Assembly: GCF_000022365.1 (NCBI RefSeq)
Contig: NC_012804.1
Span: forward strand, 124,001 to 188,000
Reading direction: 5' to 3'
DNA: 64,000 nucleotides
Origin: Thermococcus gammatolerans EJ3
Lineage (GTDB): Archaea > Methanobacteriota_B > Thermococci > Thermococcales > Thermococcaceae
In this document: positions 54,868 through 62,736 of the stretch, piece by piece
How positions within the stretch are numbered: the stretch's first letter is position 1
Layout: the number at the start of each line of letters is the position of its first letter
Program-made: the position numbers and the translations under genes
Notes under the pieces: model-generated
Told to the model about the DNA's origin: nothing
Databases searched by the model: none
What the model saw: only the letters and a program-made list of their open reading frames with translations

Positions 54868-55695
54868 ATGGAAGTAGAACTCGTCGTCCTCGGTCACGTT
54901 TCGATAGACACGATAGTCTTCCCGGACGGGGGTAGAATCGAGATGCCCGGAGGGGCGGCGGCAGCAGTGGCCACTTCTGCCGCTCTGGCGGGAGCAAAGG
55001 TCGGCCTCGTCACTAAAGTTGGCGAGGATTTTCCGAGGGAATGGCTCCAAAAGCTCGCGAAATACGTCGATATCAGGGGAGTTCAAGTCCTGCCCGGAAA
55101 GACGATTCACATCTGGGTTATCTACAAACCCGATGGAAGCGTCGAGTCGCCCGTTGAGGTGGGTGTGGCCGAGAGAATGGGCGAGACGCCGATCCCGGAG
55201 GAGTACCTGAAGGCCAAGCTCTTCCACATAGCTCCGATTCCACCGGAAGAGCAGTTGAAGGTCATCGAGAGACTTGGGAAAATGAGGATCAGCGTTGACT
55301 TCAACCCGACCTACTACGAGGACTACCGGAGAAAACCCGAGCTTGTGAGGGAGCTCGTCTCAAGGAGCTACATCGTTTTCCCAAACGAGAGGGAGGCAAA
55401 GCTCATCACCGGCCTCGACGACGTGAGGAAGGCCGCCGAGGAGTTGCACTCGTGGGGGGCGGAGCTGGTCGTGGTAACGCGGGGCGAAAAGGGAGTTCTG
55501 ATTTATGACGGCGACTTCCACGAGTTCCCCGCCCTGCCAGTCGAAGGGGAGATAGACCCGACGGGTGCAGGAGATGCCTTCGCGGGTGGCTTTCTTGCCG
55601 GACTCGTGAAGGGGAAGGCTCTGGAGGAATGCGCGAGGCTCGGCCTTGAAAGGGCCAGGGAGGTCTTGAAAAAGAGTGGAAGCTGGAGCGTTTAG
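54868..55695 (+). CDS. PfkB-family sugar kinase
   Basis: A 275-aa ribokinase-family kinase: GHVSIDTIVFPDGGRIEMPGGAAAAVATSAALAGAKVGLVTKVG at the N terminus (pattern cited by its motif GGAAAAVA) and the catalytic DPTGAGDAFAGGF at the C terminus. It has no lid insertion of note and is shorter than ribokinase. A similar T. kodakarensis protein was described as a myo-inositol 3-kinase, which is one possibility. ATG 54868 is behind GGTGAAAAC. It overlaps the end of the membrane protein gene by 4 bases. Confidence 0.85.
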   Translation: MEVELVVLGHVSIDTIVFPDGGRIEMPGGAAAAVATSAALAGAKVGLVTKVGEDFPREWLQKLAKYVDIRGVQVLPGKTIHIWVIYKPDGSVESPVEVGVAERMGETPIPEEYLKAKLFHIAPIPPEEQLKVIERLGKMRISVDFNPTYYEDYRRKPELVRELVSRSYIVFPNEREAKLITGLDDVRKAAEELHSWGAELVVVTRGEKGVLIYDGDFHEFPALPVEGEIDPTGAGDAFAGGFLAGLVKGKALEECARLGLERAREVLKKSGSWSV

Positions 55696-56120
55696 TCCTC
55701 TCCAGCGGTTCTCGTGAAGAGGTAGAGGGCCAGTACAACGCCAGCGGCCACCGCCGTGACCTCCACCCGGGGAAGGAATGGGGAGATCGTACGGATCAGC
55801 AGGTACGTTGGAATGCTCATGGATGCCGCCAGTATTAGAACTGCGTAGTGCTCGTAGGGGGCTTTTTCTTTGTCCATCTGGCCCATCTCGATCGTCAGGA
55901 GTGCCAAGGCAACGATGGTTATCCCGAGCACCCCGCCGACGTTTCTGTAAACGAGGAGTACCCCCGCTCCAGTTAGGAAAAGCATGCCGAAGAAGTGCCA
56001 CTGTACCCCAAGCAGTGCCAGGGGAAGGAGGAGAAGGCTCCACCTGTCCACGGTGTAGAGCAGGTAGATTGAGAGCACCAGCGGGATCAGGGAGTGGAAC
56101 CTTCTCTTGGGTTTTCTCAT
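55692..56120 (-). CDS. Small membrane protein, end of MoxR-DUF58 operon
   Basis: A 142-aa protein with a basic N terminus and about four or five TM helices, no recognised family. ATG 56120 overlaps the DUF58 stop. It is the last of five coupled genes and probably acts with them in the membrane. Confidence 0.7.
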   Translation of the reverse strand: MRKPKRRFHSLIPLVLSIYLLYTVDRWSLLLLPLALLGVQWHFFGMLFLTGAGVLLVYRNVGGVLGITIVALALLTIEMGQMDKEKAPYEHYAVLILAASMSIPTYLLIRTISPFLPRVEVTAVAAGVVLALYLFTRTAGED

Positions 56121-57367
56121 GGATGGATCACCTCTGCGATGGCCGCTTTGAGAGGTTTTTTGACGTCCCAGTCGATTATGATCCCGTAGGTTGCCATCCT
56201 CCTGAGCTGTGCCTTCCTCTTTAGTCTAAGGATCCTTACTGCGAGCTCTTCCTCCTTCGTCTTCGGCTCGACGAGGCTGTACGGGTCAGGGGAAATAACG
56301 ACGACCCTGTAACCGTAAGCCGACATCGTTCTCAGTGCCTCCCTACTCTCCTCCGTGAGGAGCGTGGAGAAGTAGAGGAGCTGGGCCCTTGCAGGGAAGC
56401 GGGATCTAATAAGGTGCTCGACCTGATAGGCTATCATGTTGTTCCTATCGGGCTTCGCCGTACTGAGGAAGTCTATGCACTTGAAGAAGTGTCTCTTCCC
56501 GTAATCGACGCGCACCCACAGGGGGACGGCCTCCGCCAGGAGCAAACCGAAGCTGGTTCCGTTGTTGAGGGCGTTGAGCATGAGGGAGGCGGCAGCCCTA
56601 ACGAGATGGTCGAAGACCCTCCGCCCCCTGTAGGATGCGTCCACTATGAATATAACATCCACTTTCCTCTCGCTTTCGTACTCGTTTGCCATTATCTTGC
56701 CTGTCTTTGCCGTTGCCTTCCAGTTGATTATCTTCAGTGGATCGCCGGGCTGGTACTCCCTGATGGCGTGAAACTCGACTCCCTCACCGATTCTCGGAGA
56801 TGGCAGCGGGCCGGCGGTGATCTTGGTTCCCCGCGTTGAGTATGGCGTTGGGACGTCCTCGATGAGGGGCATGCCTATGAGTTCGGTGTAGTGCTCTATG
56901 AAGTGGTCGAGCTTGAAGAAGCCCATCGGATCCCGGTAACTTACCCTTACGCCGTTGAACTCGTGTATTCCCCGCCTGACCCTTACCCTATACTTTATCA
57001 CACGTTCCTCATCCTTTCCGAGGGAGAGCACGTGCTCCCGGCTCCCCTCCACGAGTTCGAGCCCATCGGGGATGTCTTCTTCGATCTTGAGGCTTGGTAT
57101 CCTTGCGTTCGATTTTACCCTCAGCCTTATCTCGGCTACCTCACCTTCGAGCATTCTATCGTGGGGTATCTCCCTCCTCACCTCGAGCTTTATCTCGGGT
57201 CTGAAAAAGAAGATCGACACGAAGAAGACCCAGAGTATGGGGAGTATCAGATAGGCCAGCTCCCATCTCAGGAAGAAGAAGGCCGAGATGAGTATCAGCC
57301 ACATCGCAAGCAGGGTTTCCGCAGCCCTCTCCGTCAGTTCGGGCTTTATTTCCCCGGGCATGGCCAT
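56117..57367 (-). CDS. DUF58 domain membrane protein
   Basis: A 416-aa protein: two TM helices near the N terminus, a beta-rich part, then the DUF58 hallmark GEGVEFHAIREYQPGDPLKIINWKATAK and a von Willebrand A-like domain with VDVIFIVDAS (MIDAS-type Asp). The MoxR-DUF58 pair is a widespread chaperone-like module thought to mature protein complexes. The start ATG 57367 overlaps the moxR stop (TGATG). Confidence 0.88.
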   Translation of the reverse strand: MAMPGEIKPELTERAAETLLAMWLILISAFFFLRWELAYLILPILWVFFVSIFFFRPEIKLEVRREIPHDRMLEGEVAEIRLRVKSNARIPSLKIEEDIPDGLELVEGSREHVLSLGKDEERVIKYRVRVRRGIHEFNGVRVSYRDPMGFFKLDHFIEHYTELIGMPLIEDVPTPYSTRGTKITAGPLPSPRIGEGVEFHAIREYQPGDPLKIINWKATAKTGKIMANEYESERKVDVIFIVDASYRGRRVFDHLVRAAASLMLNALNNGTSFGLLLAEAVPLWVRVDYGKRHFFKCIDFLSTAKPDRNNMIAYQVEHLIRSRFPARAQLLYFSTLLTEESREALRTMSAYGYRVVVISPDPYSLVEPKTKEEELAVRILRLKRKAQLRRMATYGIIIDWDVKKPLKAAIAEVIHP

Positions 57368-58320
57368 CACTCGAACTTTGGAACTGGAACGCGGTCAAGG
57401 AGCTTCTTCGTTATACTCTCCTGGCTAACCCTCGTGTACCAAAGCTCGCGCTTGAGGATGAGCCTGTGGCTCAAAGCGGGAACGGCCACCGCCTTGACGT
57501 CGTCGGGGATGACGTAGTCCCTCCCGTTGAGGGCTGCGTACGCTCTGGAGAGCTTGAGTAACGCCAGGCTTCCCCTCGGCGAGGCCCCGACCTCGATCTC
57601 CTTCTTGTTCTCCCTCGTTGCCGTGACTATATCGGTTATGTACTCCAGTATCGCGTCGCTGACGTAGACATCCTCTATCGCGCGCTGCATTTCCACGACT
57701 TCCTCAGGCGTCGTGACCGGATGTATGTCGACTTCCTCCTTCTTCCTCTCCATCCTTCTTCTGAGTATCTCAATTTCCTCCTCCTTGCTGGGATAGCCAA
57801 CGCGGAGTCTGACGAGGAAACGGTCCAGCTGGGCCTCGGGAAGGGGGTAGGTTCCCTCCTGCTCTATTGGGTTCTGGGTCGCTATGACTATGAAGGGCTT
57901 TGGAAGCTCGTATGTGTTGCCCTCTATGGTAACTTGCCTCTCCTGCATTGCCTCGAGCAGAGCGCTCTGTGTCTTCGGAGGGGCCCGGTTTATTTCATCG
58001 GCCAGCAGAACGTTGGTGAAAACGGGTCCCCTCTTGAACTCGAACTCGAGTGTCTTCTGGTTGAAGATGGAAACGCCAAGGATATCACTTGGAAGGAGGT
58101 CTGGCGTGAACTGAACGCGCCTGAACTCCACCCCCAATGCCCTGGCAAAGCTCTTGGCCATTAGGGTCTTTGCTAAACCGGGCAAATCCTCGAGTAGGAT
58201 ATGGCCGTCTGCCAATATCGTCGTCAGTATGAGCCTTAGCACCTCGTCCTTTCCTACTATCGCCTTCTTAACCTCCCCGAGTACCTCTTTACCCTTCAGC
58301 TCAACCTCTTCCACCTTCAT
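57367..58320 (-). CDS. MoxR-type AAA+ ATPase
   Basis: A 317-aa AAA+ ATPase: Walker A region [18 protein letters not shown] (GxxxxAKT variant of MoxR), Walker [25 protein letters not shown], sensor [23 protein letters not shown]. This group acts as chaperone for metal or complex assembly with VWA/DUF58 partners. ATG 58320 is preceded by GAGGTGGATATTG, inside the overlapping upstream gene. Confidence 0.93.
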   Translation of the reverse strand: MKVEEVELKGKEVLGEVKKAIVGKDEVLRLILTTILADGHILLEDLPGLAKTLMAKSFARALGVEFRRVQFTPDLLPSDILGVSIFNQKTLEFEFKRGPVFTNVLLADEINRAPPKTQSALLEAMQERQVTIEGNTYELPKPFIVIATQNPIEQEGTYPLPEAQLDRFLVRLRVGYPSKEEEIEILRRRMERKKEEVDIHPVTTPEEVVEMQRAIEDVYVSDAILEYITDIVTATRENKKEIEVGASPRGSLALLKLSRAYAALNGRDYVIPDDVKAVAVPALSHRLILKRELWYTRVSQESITKKLLDRVPVPKFE

Positions 58321-58741
58321 CAATATCCACCTCAACAACGTTCAAAGCCTTCTCAAGGTTCTCCAAAAAATTCCCCTCCTTCCTTATCAGGAGAATGGCC
58401 TCGTTGGGCTCCTCGTGAAGCTTCCTGTACGTTTCAGCCTGATTATCGGAGAGCGTCATGTAGATCTCGATTATCTGCTCCTCAAGGATCGACCTCGAAA
58501 CGGGGCTTTCCTTGGCCTTTTCAATTATCTTGGTGACTCTCTCAACCTCATCTTTTCTCTCCCCAACTTCCTTCCTGTGCATTGAGGGATACGCTATCCT
58601 CAGCTCCTCCCCGAAGAGATAGGCGAGCGTGATGACCGAGAGCAGGAGGACTGAGAGCCATCGGAGGACGTAAGCCCCGAAGACTATCCCGCCGATCAGG
58701 GGCAGGGCTATGAGGATCAGGAAGGATCTACGTATTCTCAT
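58301..58741 (-). CDS. Small membrane protein in MoxR operon
   Basis: A 146-aa protein: two adjacent TM segments at the N terminus (about residues 6-45) and a charged cytoplasmic helical domain. No family was recognised. It overlaps moxR by 20 bases and the DUF4129 gene by 14, so it is translationally coupled and part of the same complex or pathway. Confidence 0.7.
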   Translation of the reverse strand: MRIRRSFLILIALPLIGGIVFGAYVLRWLSVLLLSVITLAYLFGEELRIAYPSMHRKEVGERKDEVERVTKIIEKAKESPVSRSILEEQIIEIYMTLSDNQAETYRKLHEEPNEAILLIRKEGNFLENLEKALNVVEVDIDEGGRG

Positions 58742-59582
58742 CCATCTCCCTCCTCATTTCCCTGTAGGCTTTCAGGGCCCTCTCTGCGTCCTCCCACGTC
58801 ACCTTCTCGGGGGCGTACTTGGCCTTCTCAAAAAGTCTTGTCAGCTCAATGAAGATCTCTTTCCTGAACCCCACTCTCTGAGCGTGTTCCCAGTGCGTCC
58901 AGCTCTCCCTGTACGGAACGCCGAGGTACTCGAGCCAGAGGACGGCGTTCTTGTATATGCCCACGATCGCGTCCCTTGGGTTGTCAAAGGCTTCTAATCC
59001 CTCCTCGTGGAGCTTTCTGTCGAAGGCTTCGGCTTTGAGCTTGATAGCCTTTCTTTTCCTCCTCCGGATAATCTCCCGGTAGTAGTTTGTCCCCCAGATC
59101 ACCAGGAAAATCACGAAGGCAACCCCGATCGTGTAGCCTATCCACACAGGGAAGCTAAACGTTCCCCCCTCTTTAGCCTGGTGAGGACTGACGTTGTAGG
59201 ACTGTGGTGTCCCGATCACACCGGGGGTGTTGGTCGTATTGTTCGCTGTGGCATTAAGGGGGAGCGGATGACCGCCTCCGGCGAGTATCTGAAGAACCGC
59301 ACCGAAGAAGAGAGCGGTCACGAAAAACGCTATTGCCCGGGTGAATGCCCTTCCATCCTTGTAGAGATCCTTTCTCTTGCCCGGAACATCGCGCCAGCTC
59401 AGGAAGAGCAGGAGGACTATCATCATGGAAGCTATTGCTGCCACTGAGATTATTATGGACCAGATGGCTGGACTTGAGCTGCTTCTCTCGATCTCCCCCT
59501 GTCTCACCGTGGAATGGAATAGGAGTGCCATGAGGAGCAGGATTCCGAGCATCACCGTGAGGGCTTTCGTTCTGATTGACAT
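58728..59582 (-). CDS. DUF4129 domain membrane protein
   Basis: A 284-aa protein with several TM segments (about three), a Thr/Asn-rich extracytoplasmic loop with glycosylation sequons, and a C-terminal cytoplasmic domain whose DAIVGIYKNAVLWLEYLGVP...TWEDAERALKAYREMR pattern is DUF4129. First gene of the operon DUF4129-TM protein-MoxR-DUF58-TM protein. Start 59582 is used (TGAGG upstream); 59597 is possible. TATA CAATTTAAAG at about 59614-59623 (reverse). Confidence 0.75.
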   Translation of the reverse strand: MSIRTKALTVMLGILLLMALLFHSTVRQGEIERSSSSPAIWSIIISVAAIASMMIVLLLFLSWRDVPGKRKDLYKDGRAFTRAIAFFVTALFFGAVLQILAGGGHPLPLNATANNTTNTPGVIGTPQSYNVSPHQAKEGGTFSFPVWIGYTIGVAFVIFLVIWGTNYYREIIRRRKRKAIKLKAEAFDRKLHEEGLEAFDNPRDAIVGIYKNAVLWLEYLGVPYRESWTHWEHAQRVGFRKEIFIELTRLFEKAKYAPEKVTWEDAERALKAYREMRREMDENT

Positions 59583-59677
59583 TTGCCTCAGTTCCATCCT
59601 TTGGGGTTGCCCTTTAAATTGTTTTCATTCCGGTAACGTTAAAACGTCCTCCCGTGATGAGTTCTCCGGGTGGGACC

Positions 59678-60172
59678 ATGGAGAGGCTTCCGAGGCTCTA
59701 CGTTGAGACGTCCTTCGAGGAATGTTTTGCTGGCGAAAAGGCCGTTGAGGACTGCGTTGTGATCATGGACAACGTTGAAGTCTGGCTCGGAAAGGGCGAA
59801 GCCCTGCCCGGTTTCATCGACGTGGAAAGGTCAAAGTTCCTCAGAAGGGAAGTGTACGATCGCTTTTACCTCTACGTGGACAGGGTTGAGAGCAGAATGC
59901 TCGCGGACGCAATTCTGGTCCTTCCGGACGGCAGGACGAGGATATACCTCAGAAAGGGTGACGAGCTTCTCTTACTGCCCGTAGAGGGCTTCACAAAAAC
60001 CCTCATCGCGAACGTTGGAAACCGGGTCAGGACGGGGGACGCTTTTGCGGCAGTCACGACAAGAAAGGGTGAAGTTCACTACCTCAAACCTCCAAAAAGC
60101 GGCACAGTGGTGTTCATAGACGAGATAACGAACAGGCCACACTACGTCTACTATATCCTTCCCGAGGAGTGA
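59678..60172 (+). CDS. DUF2118 protein (biotinyl/lipoyl-like fold)
   Basis: A 164-aa soluble protein assigned to DUF2118. The C-terminal half VGNRVRTGDAFAAVTTRKGEVHYLKPPKSGTVVFID has the hammerhead pattern of biotinyl/lipoyl domains but no Met-Lys-Met biotin site, so no carrier role is visible. ATG 59678 follows GGGTGGGACC. Unknown function. Divergent from the MoxR operon. Confidence 0.75.
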   Translation: MERLPRLYVETSFEECFAGEKAVEDCVVIMDNVEVWLGKGEALPGFIDVERSKFLRREVYDRFYLYVDRVESRMLADAILVLPDGRTRIYLRKGDELLLLPVEGFTKTLIANVGNRVRTGDAFAAVTTRKGEVHYLKPPKSGTVVFIDEITNRPHYVYYILPEE

Positions 60173-60198
60173 CCACTCTTTCCCATTTTTGTTCCAAA

Positions 60199-60208
60199 GG
60201 TTTATAAA
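60199..60208 (+). promoter_or_regulatory. FKBP gene promoter (TATA)
   Basis: GGTTTATAAA with the purine-rich CAAAG in front lies about 50 bases before the FKBP ATG, in a consensus layout. Confidence 0.75.
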
Positions 60209-60253
60209 CCCGGCCGGCGAGTTCCGATGAAAGCAATTTTGGAGTTGAAGGAA

Positions 60254-60724
60254 ATGAAGGTTGAACGTGGTGATTTTGTTCTGTTTAACTACGTTGGAAG
60301 GTACGAGAACGGTGAGGTTTTTGACACCTCCTACGAGAGCGTTGCCCGGGAGCAGGGGATATTCGTGGAGGAAAGGGAGTACTCACCCATAGGCGTTACG
60401 GTTGGTGCCGGCGAGATAATCCCGGGTATAGAGGAGGCCCTCTTGGGCATGGAGCTCGGGGAGAAGAAGGAGGTCGTAGTACCCCCTGAGAAGGGCTACG
60501 GTATGCCCCGGGAGGATCTAATAGTACCGGTTCCTATCGAGCAGTTTACCTCGGCCGGCCTCGAGCCAGTGGAGGGAATGTACGTCATGACGGATGCTGG
60601 CATAGCAAAGATCCTGAAGGTTGAAGAGAAGACCGTTAGGCTTGACTTCAACCACCCCCTCGCGGGGAAAACTGCGATCTTTGAGATCGAGGTCGTTGAA
60701 ATAAAGAAGGCCGGAGAGGCCTGA
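60254..60724 (+). CDS. FKBP-type peptidyl-prolyl cis-trans isomerase
   Basis: A short-type archaeal FKBP of 156 aa with isomerase and chaperone activity. The FKBP half has VLFNYVGRYENGEVFDTSYE and VGAGEIIPGIEEALLGMELGEKKEVVVPPEKGYG; the IF (insert-in-flap) domain follows with DLIVPVPIEQF, and the C-terminal ends IFEIEVVEIK. It matches the 17-18 kDa FKBPs of Thermococcus. ATG 60254 is behind GGAGTTGAAGG. Confidence 0.94.
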   Translation: MKVERGDFVLFNYVGRYENGEVFDTSYESVAREQGIFVEEREYSPIGVTVGAGEIIPGIEEALLGMELGEKKEVVVPPEKGYGMPREDLIVPVPIEQFTSAGLEPVEGMYVMTDAGIAKILKVEEKTVRLDFNHPLAGKTAIFEIEVVEIKKAGEA

Positions 60725-60733
60725 TTTCTTTTT

Positions 60734-61645
60734 TCAAAAGCTCAGGTTCACGTACTTCATTCCTTGGAAGACGAGGGCCCCCATTATGGCCAGCATTATG
60801 CCGTACTTTATCCCCGCCGAGAACTTGCCCTCCCTGATAACTCCTATTCCAAGCCCTGACACTATTGCCTGGATTACGACGAAACCAAGCAGTATGTTCA
60901 GAACCGTTGGGATCTGCGCCTTTGCTGGCCCTTGAACCATTATCCCCATCAGCTTCCCAACCGTTCCGATGATGGCGGGCCCAACGAAGCCGCTGGTTAT
61001 GATGAAGAACATCATCTGCATTCCGGTTGATGCCTTTCTCTCCTGCTTTATCCTGAGTATCTCACGGACGTCGTTGGCAACGTAGACTAGGACGTCACTC
61101 ATCGGGGCGCCCCTCTCAAGGGCCTCGATGATGATCATGAGTGATCTGTATACCACCGGGGACTTCCTGTTCCTCACAGCCATAACCTTAAGTGCCTCGA
61201 CCGTTGAACGGCCCTTTCTGATCTCGCCCACGACCCTCTTGAACTCATCCGTTAGGGCCCCAAACTTTGCGGTTGTGAGGTCTTCGAGTGCCTCAGAGAA
61301 AGATATGCCCGCCCTAAGGGAGCTGGCCAGATAAAAGAACGCGTCCGGGAGGTGTTTCTCCATCTCCTCTATCCTCTTGGATACCCTCCAGTAAGGATAG
61401 GCAAACGCCATGCCCACGAAAACGGCCACAAGCGTTACAAGGGCGTAGAAGGTATTTGACAGTATCAGGACGACGGCTGCAAAGATAATCGACAGGAGGA
61501 TCGAGATTATGAGGTACTCTATTGCCAGAAACTCTATTCCTGCGGAGTATATGAAGAGCTCGTAGCGTTTTATCCACTTCGCCGGCAGGATTCGCTCAAG
61601 GATCCTCGTGAGCAGGACTGCTATTCCTCCAGATTCCCTCGGCAT
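60734..61645 (-). CDS. Type II/IV pilus assembly membrane protein (T2SSF/TadC-like), second copy
   Basis: A 303-aa polytopic membrane scaffold of archaeal pilus/secretion systems. TM helices near residues 45-85, the T2SSF cytoplasmic helical bundle (DAFFYLASSLRAGISFSEALEDL ... KAERG-like ALERGAPMSDVL) and three TM helices at the C terminus. The start follows GAGGTGAAGTGA and lies 5 bases after the first T2SSF gene. With the upstream ATPase it forms the motor of a pilus-like machine. Confidence 0.88.
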   Translation of the reverse strand: MPRESGGIAVLLTRILERILPAKWIKRYELFIYSAGIEFLAIEYLIISILLSIIFAAVVLILSNTFYALVTLVAVFVGMAFAYPYWRVSKRIEEMEKHLPDAFFYLASSLRAGISFSEALEDLTTAKFGALTDEFKRVVGEIRKGRSTVEALKVMAVRNRKSPVVYRSLMIIIEALERGAPMSDVLVYVANDVREILRIKQERKASTGMQMMFFIITSGFVGPAIIGTVGKLMGIMVQGPAKAQIPTVLNILLGFVVIQAIVSGLGIGVIREGKFSAGIKYGIMLAIMGALVFQGMKYVNLSF

Positions 61646-61650
61646 TCACT

Positions 61651-62727
61651 TCACCTCGGCTCACCGCGCTTTATCATGGTAACTATTATCAGGGACAGCA
61701 TCGGAAACGCGAAGAGCAGTATGACCGCCAGTGCTGAGGGTGAGAGTGCCAGGGTCCCCCCTCCCCCTTGGGCGCTGAAGGCCGAGCCGGCGAGTATGGC
61801 CACGATGAACATCGTTGGCATGACTATTGTCATGAACATGTATATGAACGCTATACCGTTTACCTTCTGCACGTATTCAACCAGCTTCATCCTGTACTCG
61901 AAGGCAAAGTCTTCCGCCATCTTGTAGAGTATCTCCGCGAGGTTTCCACCGAACTTTATTGCCCTGAGGATCTGCTTCACAACCCTGCTCACGTTCTCGG
62001 AGCCCATCTTTTCCTCGAACCTCTCGAGTGCCTCCTCGAAGGATGCTCCCGCTCGCATATCCCTTACTATGAGTTCGAACTCCTCCGAGGCAACGCCATA
62101 ATCCGCTTTGGCAACAGAAACCAGGGCCTCCGCTATACCAACTCCCGCGCTCAGGAGGGAAGCTATGTGCCTGAGAACGTAGGGGAGGGCCTTTTCGACC
62201 TCCGCAACCCTGCGCCTCCACACCATCCTCGGGTAGTGTCTCATGTAGAGGAAGCCGCCTATGAAACCCAGGAGTCCGAGCATCATTGATGTGAAAACGT
62301 CCATCTCGAGCAACAGTCCGAAGGCTAGCGAGAACGCTCCCAGGAAGATGGACGTTATGATCATCAGGGCCACGTACTTCTCCTTCGACATCCTGATGTT
62401 TGCGCGGTAGAGATCGTAGTCGAGGCCCTTTATTGACTTCGTCAGGGACTCGACTGGCCCCTTGAACCTCCTGAGGAAGGCTTCGGCCAACCTCTCCCCA
62501 AATGAGGTCGTTATCTCTTTTCTCCTCCATTCAAGGATCTCCTCGAGTTCCCTCTCCCTCTCGCTTTCCTTGCTTTCCTCGGTTTCCTTTTGGATTTCTT
62601 TGAGAGCTCTGAGCCTCTCCTGGATGCTTTTCCGGCGGGGGAGTCTTCTAACCGGCTTTTCCGTGACTTCAAGCGTCGTGCCTCCAAGCCTTTCAAGGAA
62701 GTTGAGGAATGATTCTATGACCCCCAT
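61651..62727 (-). CDS. Type II/IV pilus assembly membrane protein (T2SSF/TadC-like), first copy
   Basis: A 358-aa T2SSF-family membrane protein. A long charged N-terminal extension (residues about 25-75, E/K/R-rich, probably coiled) precedes the TM pairs and the T2SSF bundle (LPYVLRHIASLLSAGVGIAEALVSVA; SFEEALERF). Three TM helices near the C terminus. GAGGTGTTCGT precedes the ATG, 9 bases after klbA. The two T2SSF proteins may form a heterodimeric platform. Confidence 0.88.
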   Translation of the reverse strand: MGVIESFLNFLERLGGTTLEVTEKPVRRLPRRKSIQERLRALKEIQKETEESKESERERELEEILEWRRKEITTSFGERLAEAFLRRFKGPVESLTKSIKGLDYDLYRANIRMSKEKYVALMIITSIFLGAFSLAFGLLLEMDVFTSMMLGLLGFIGGFLYMRHYPRMVWRRRVAEVEKALPYVLRHIASLLSAGVGIAEALVSVAKADYGVASEEFELIVRDMRAGASFEEALERFEEKMGSENVSRVVKQILRAIKFGGNLAEILYKMAEDFAFEYRMKLVEYVQKVNGIAFIYMFMTIVMPTMFIVAILAGSAFSAQGGGGTLALSPSALAVILLFAFPMLSLIIVTMIKRGEPR

Positions 62728-62736
62728 ACGAACACC

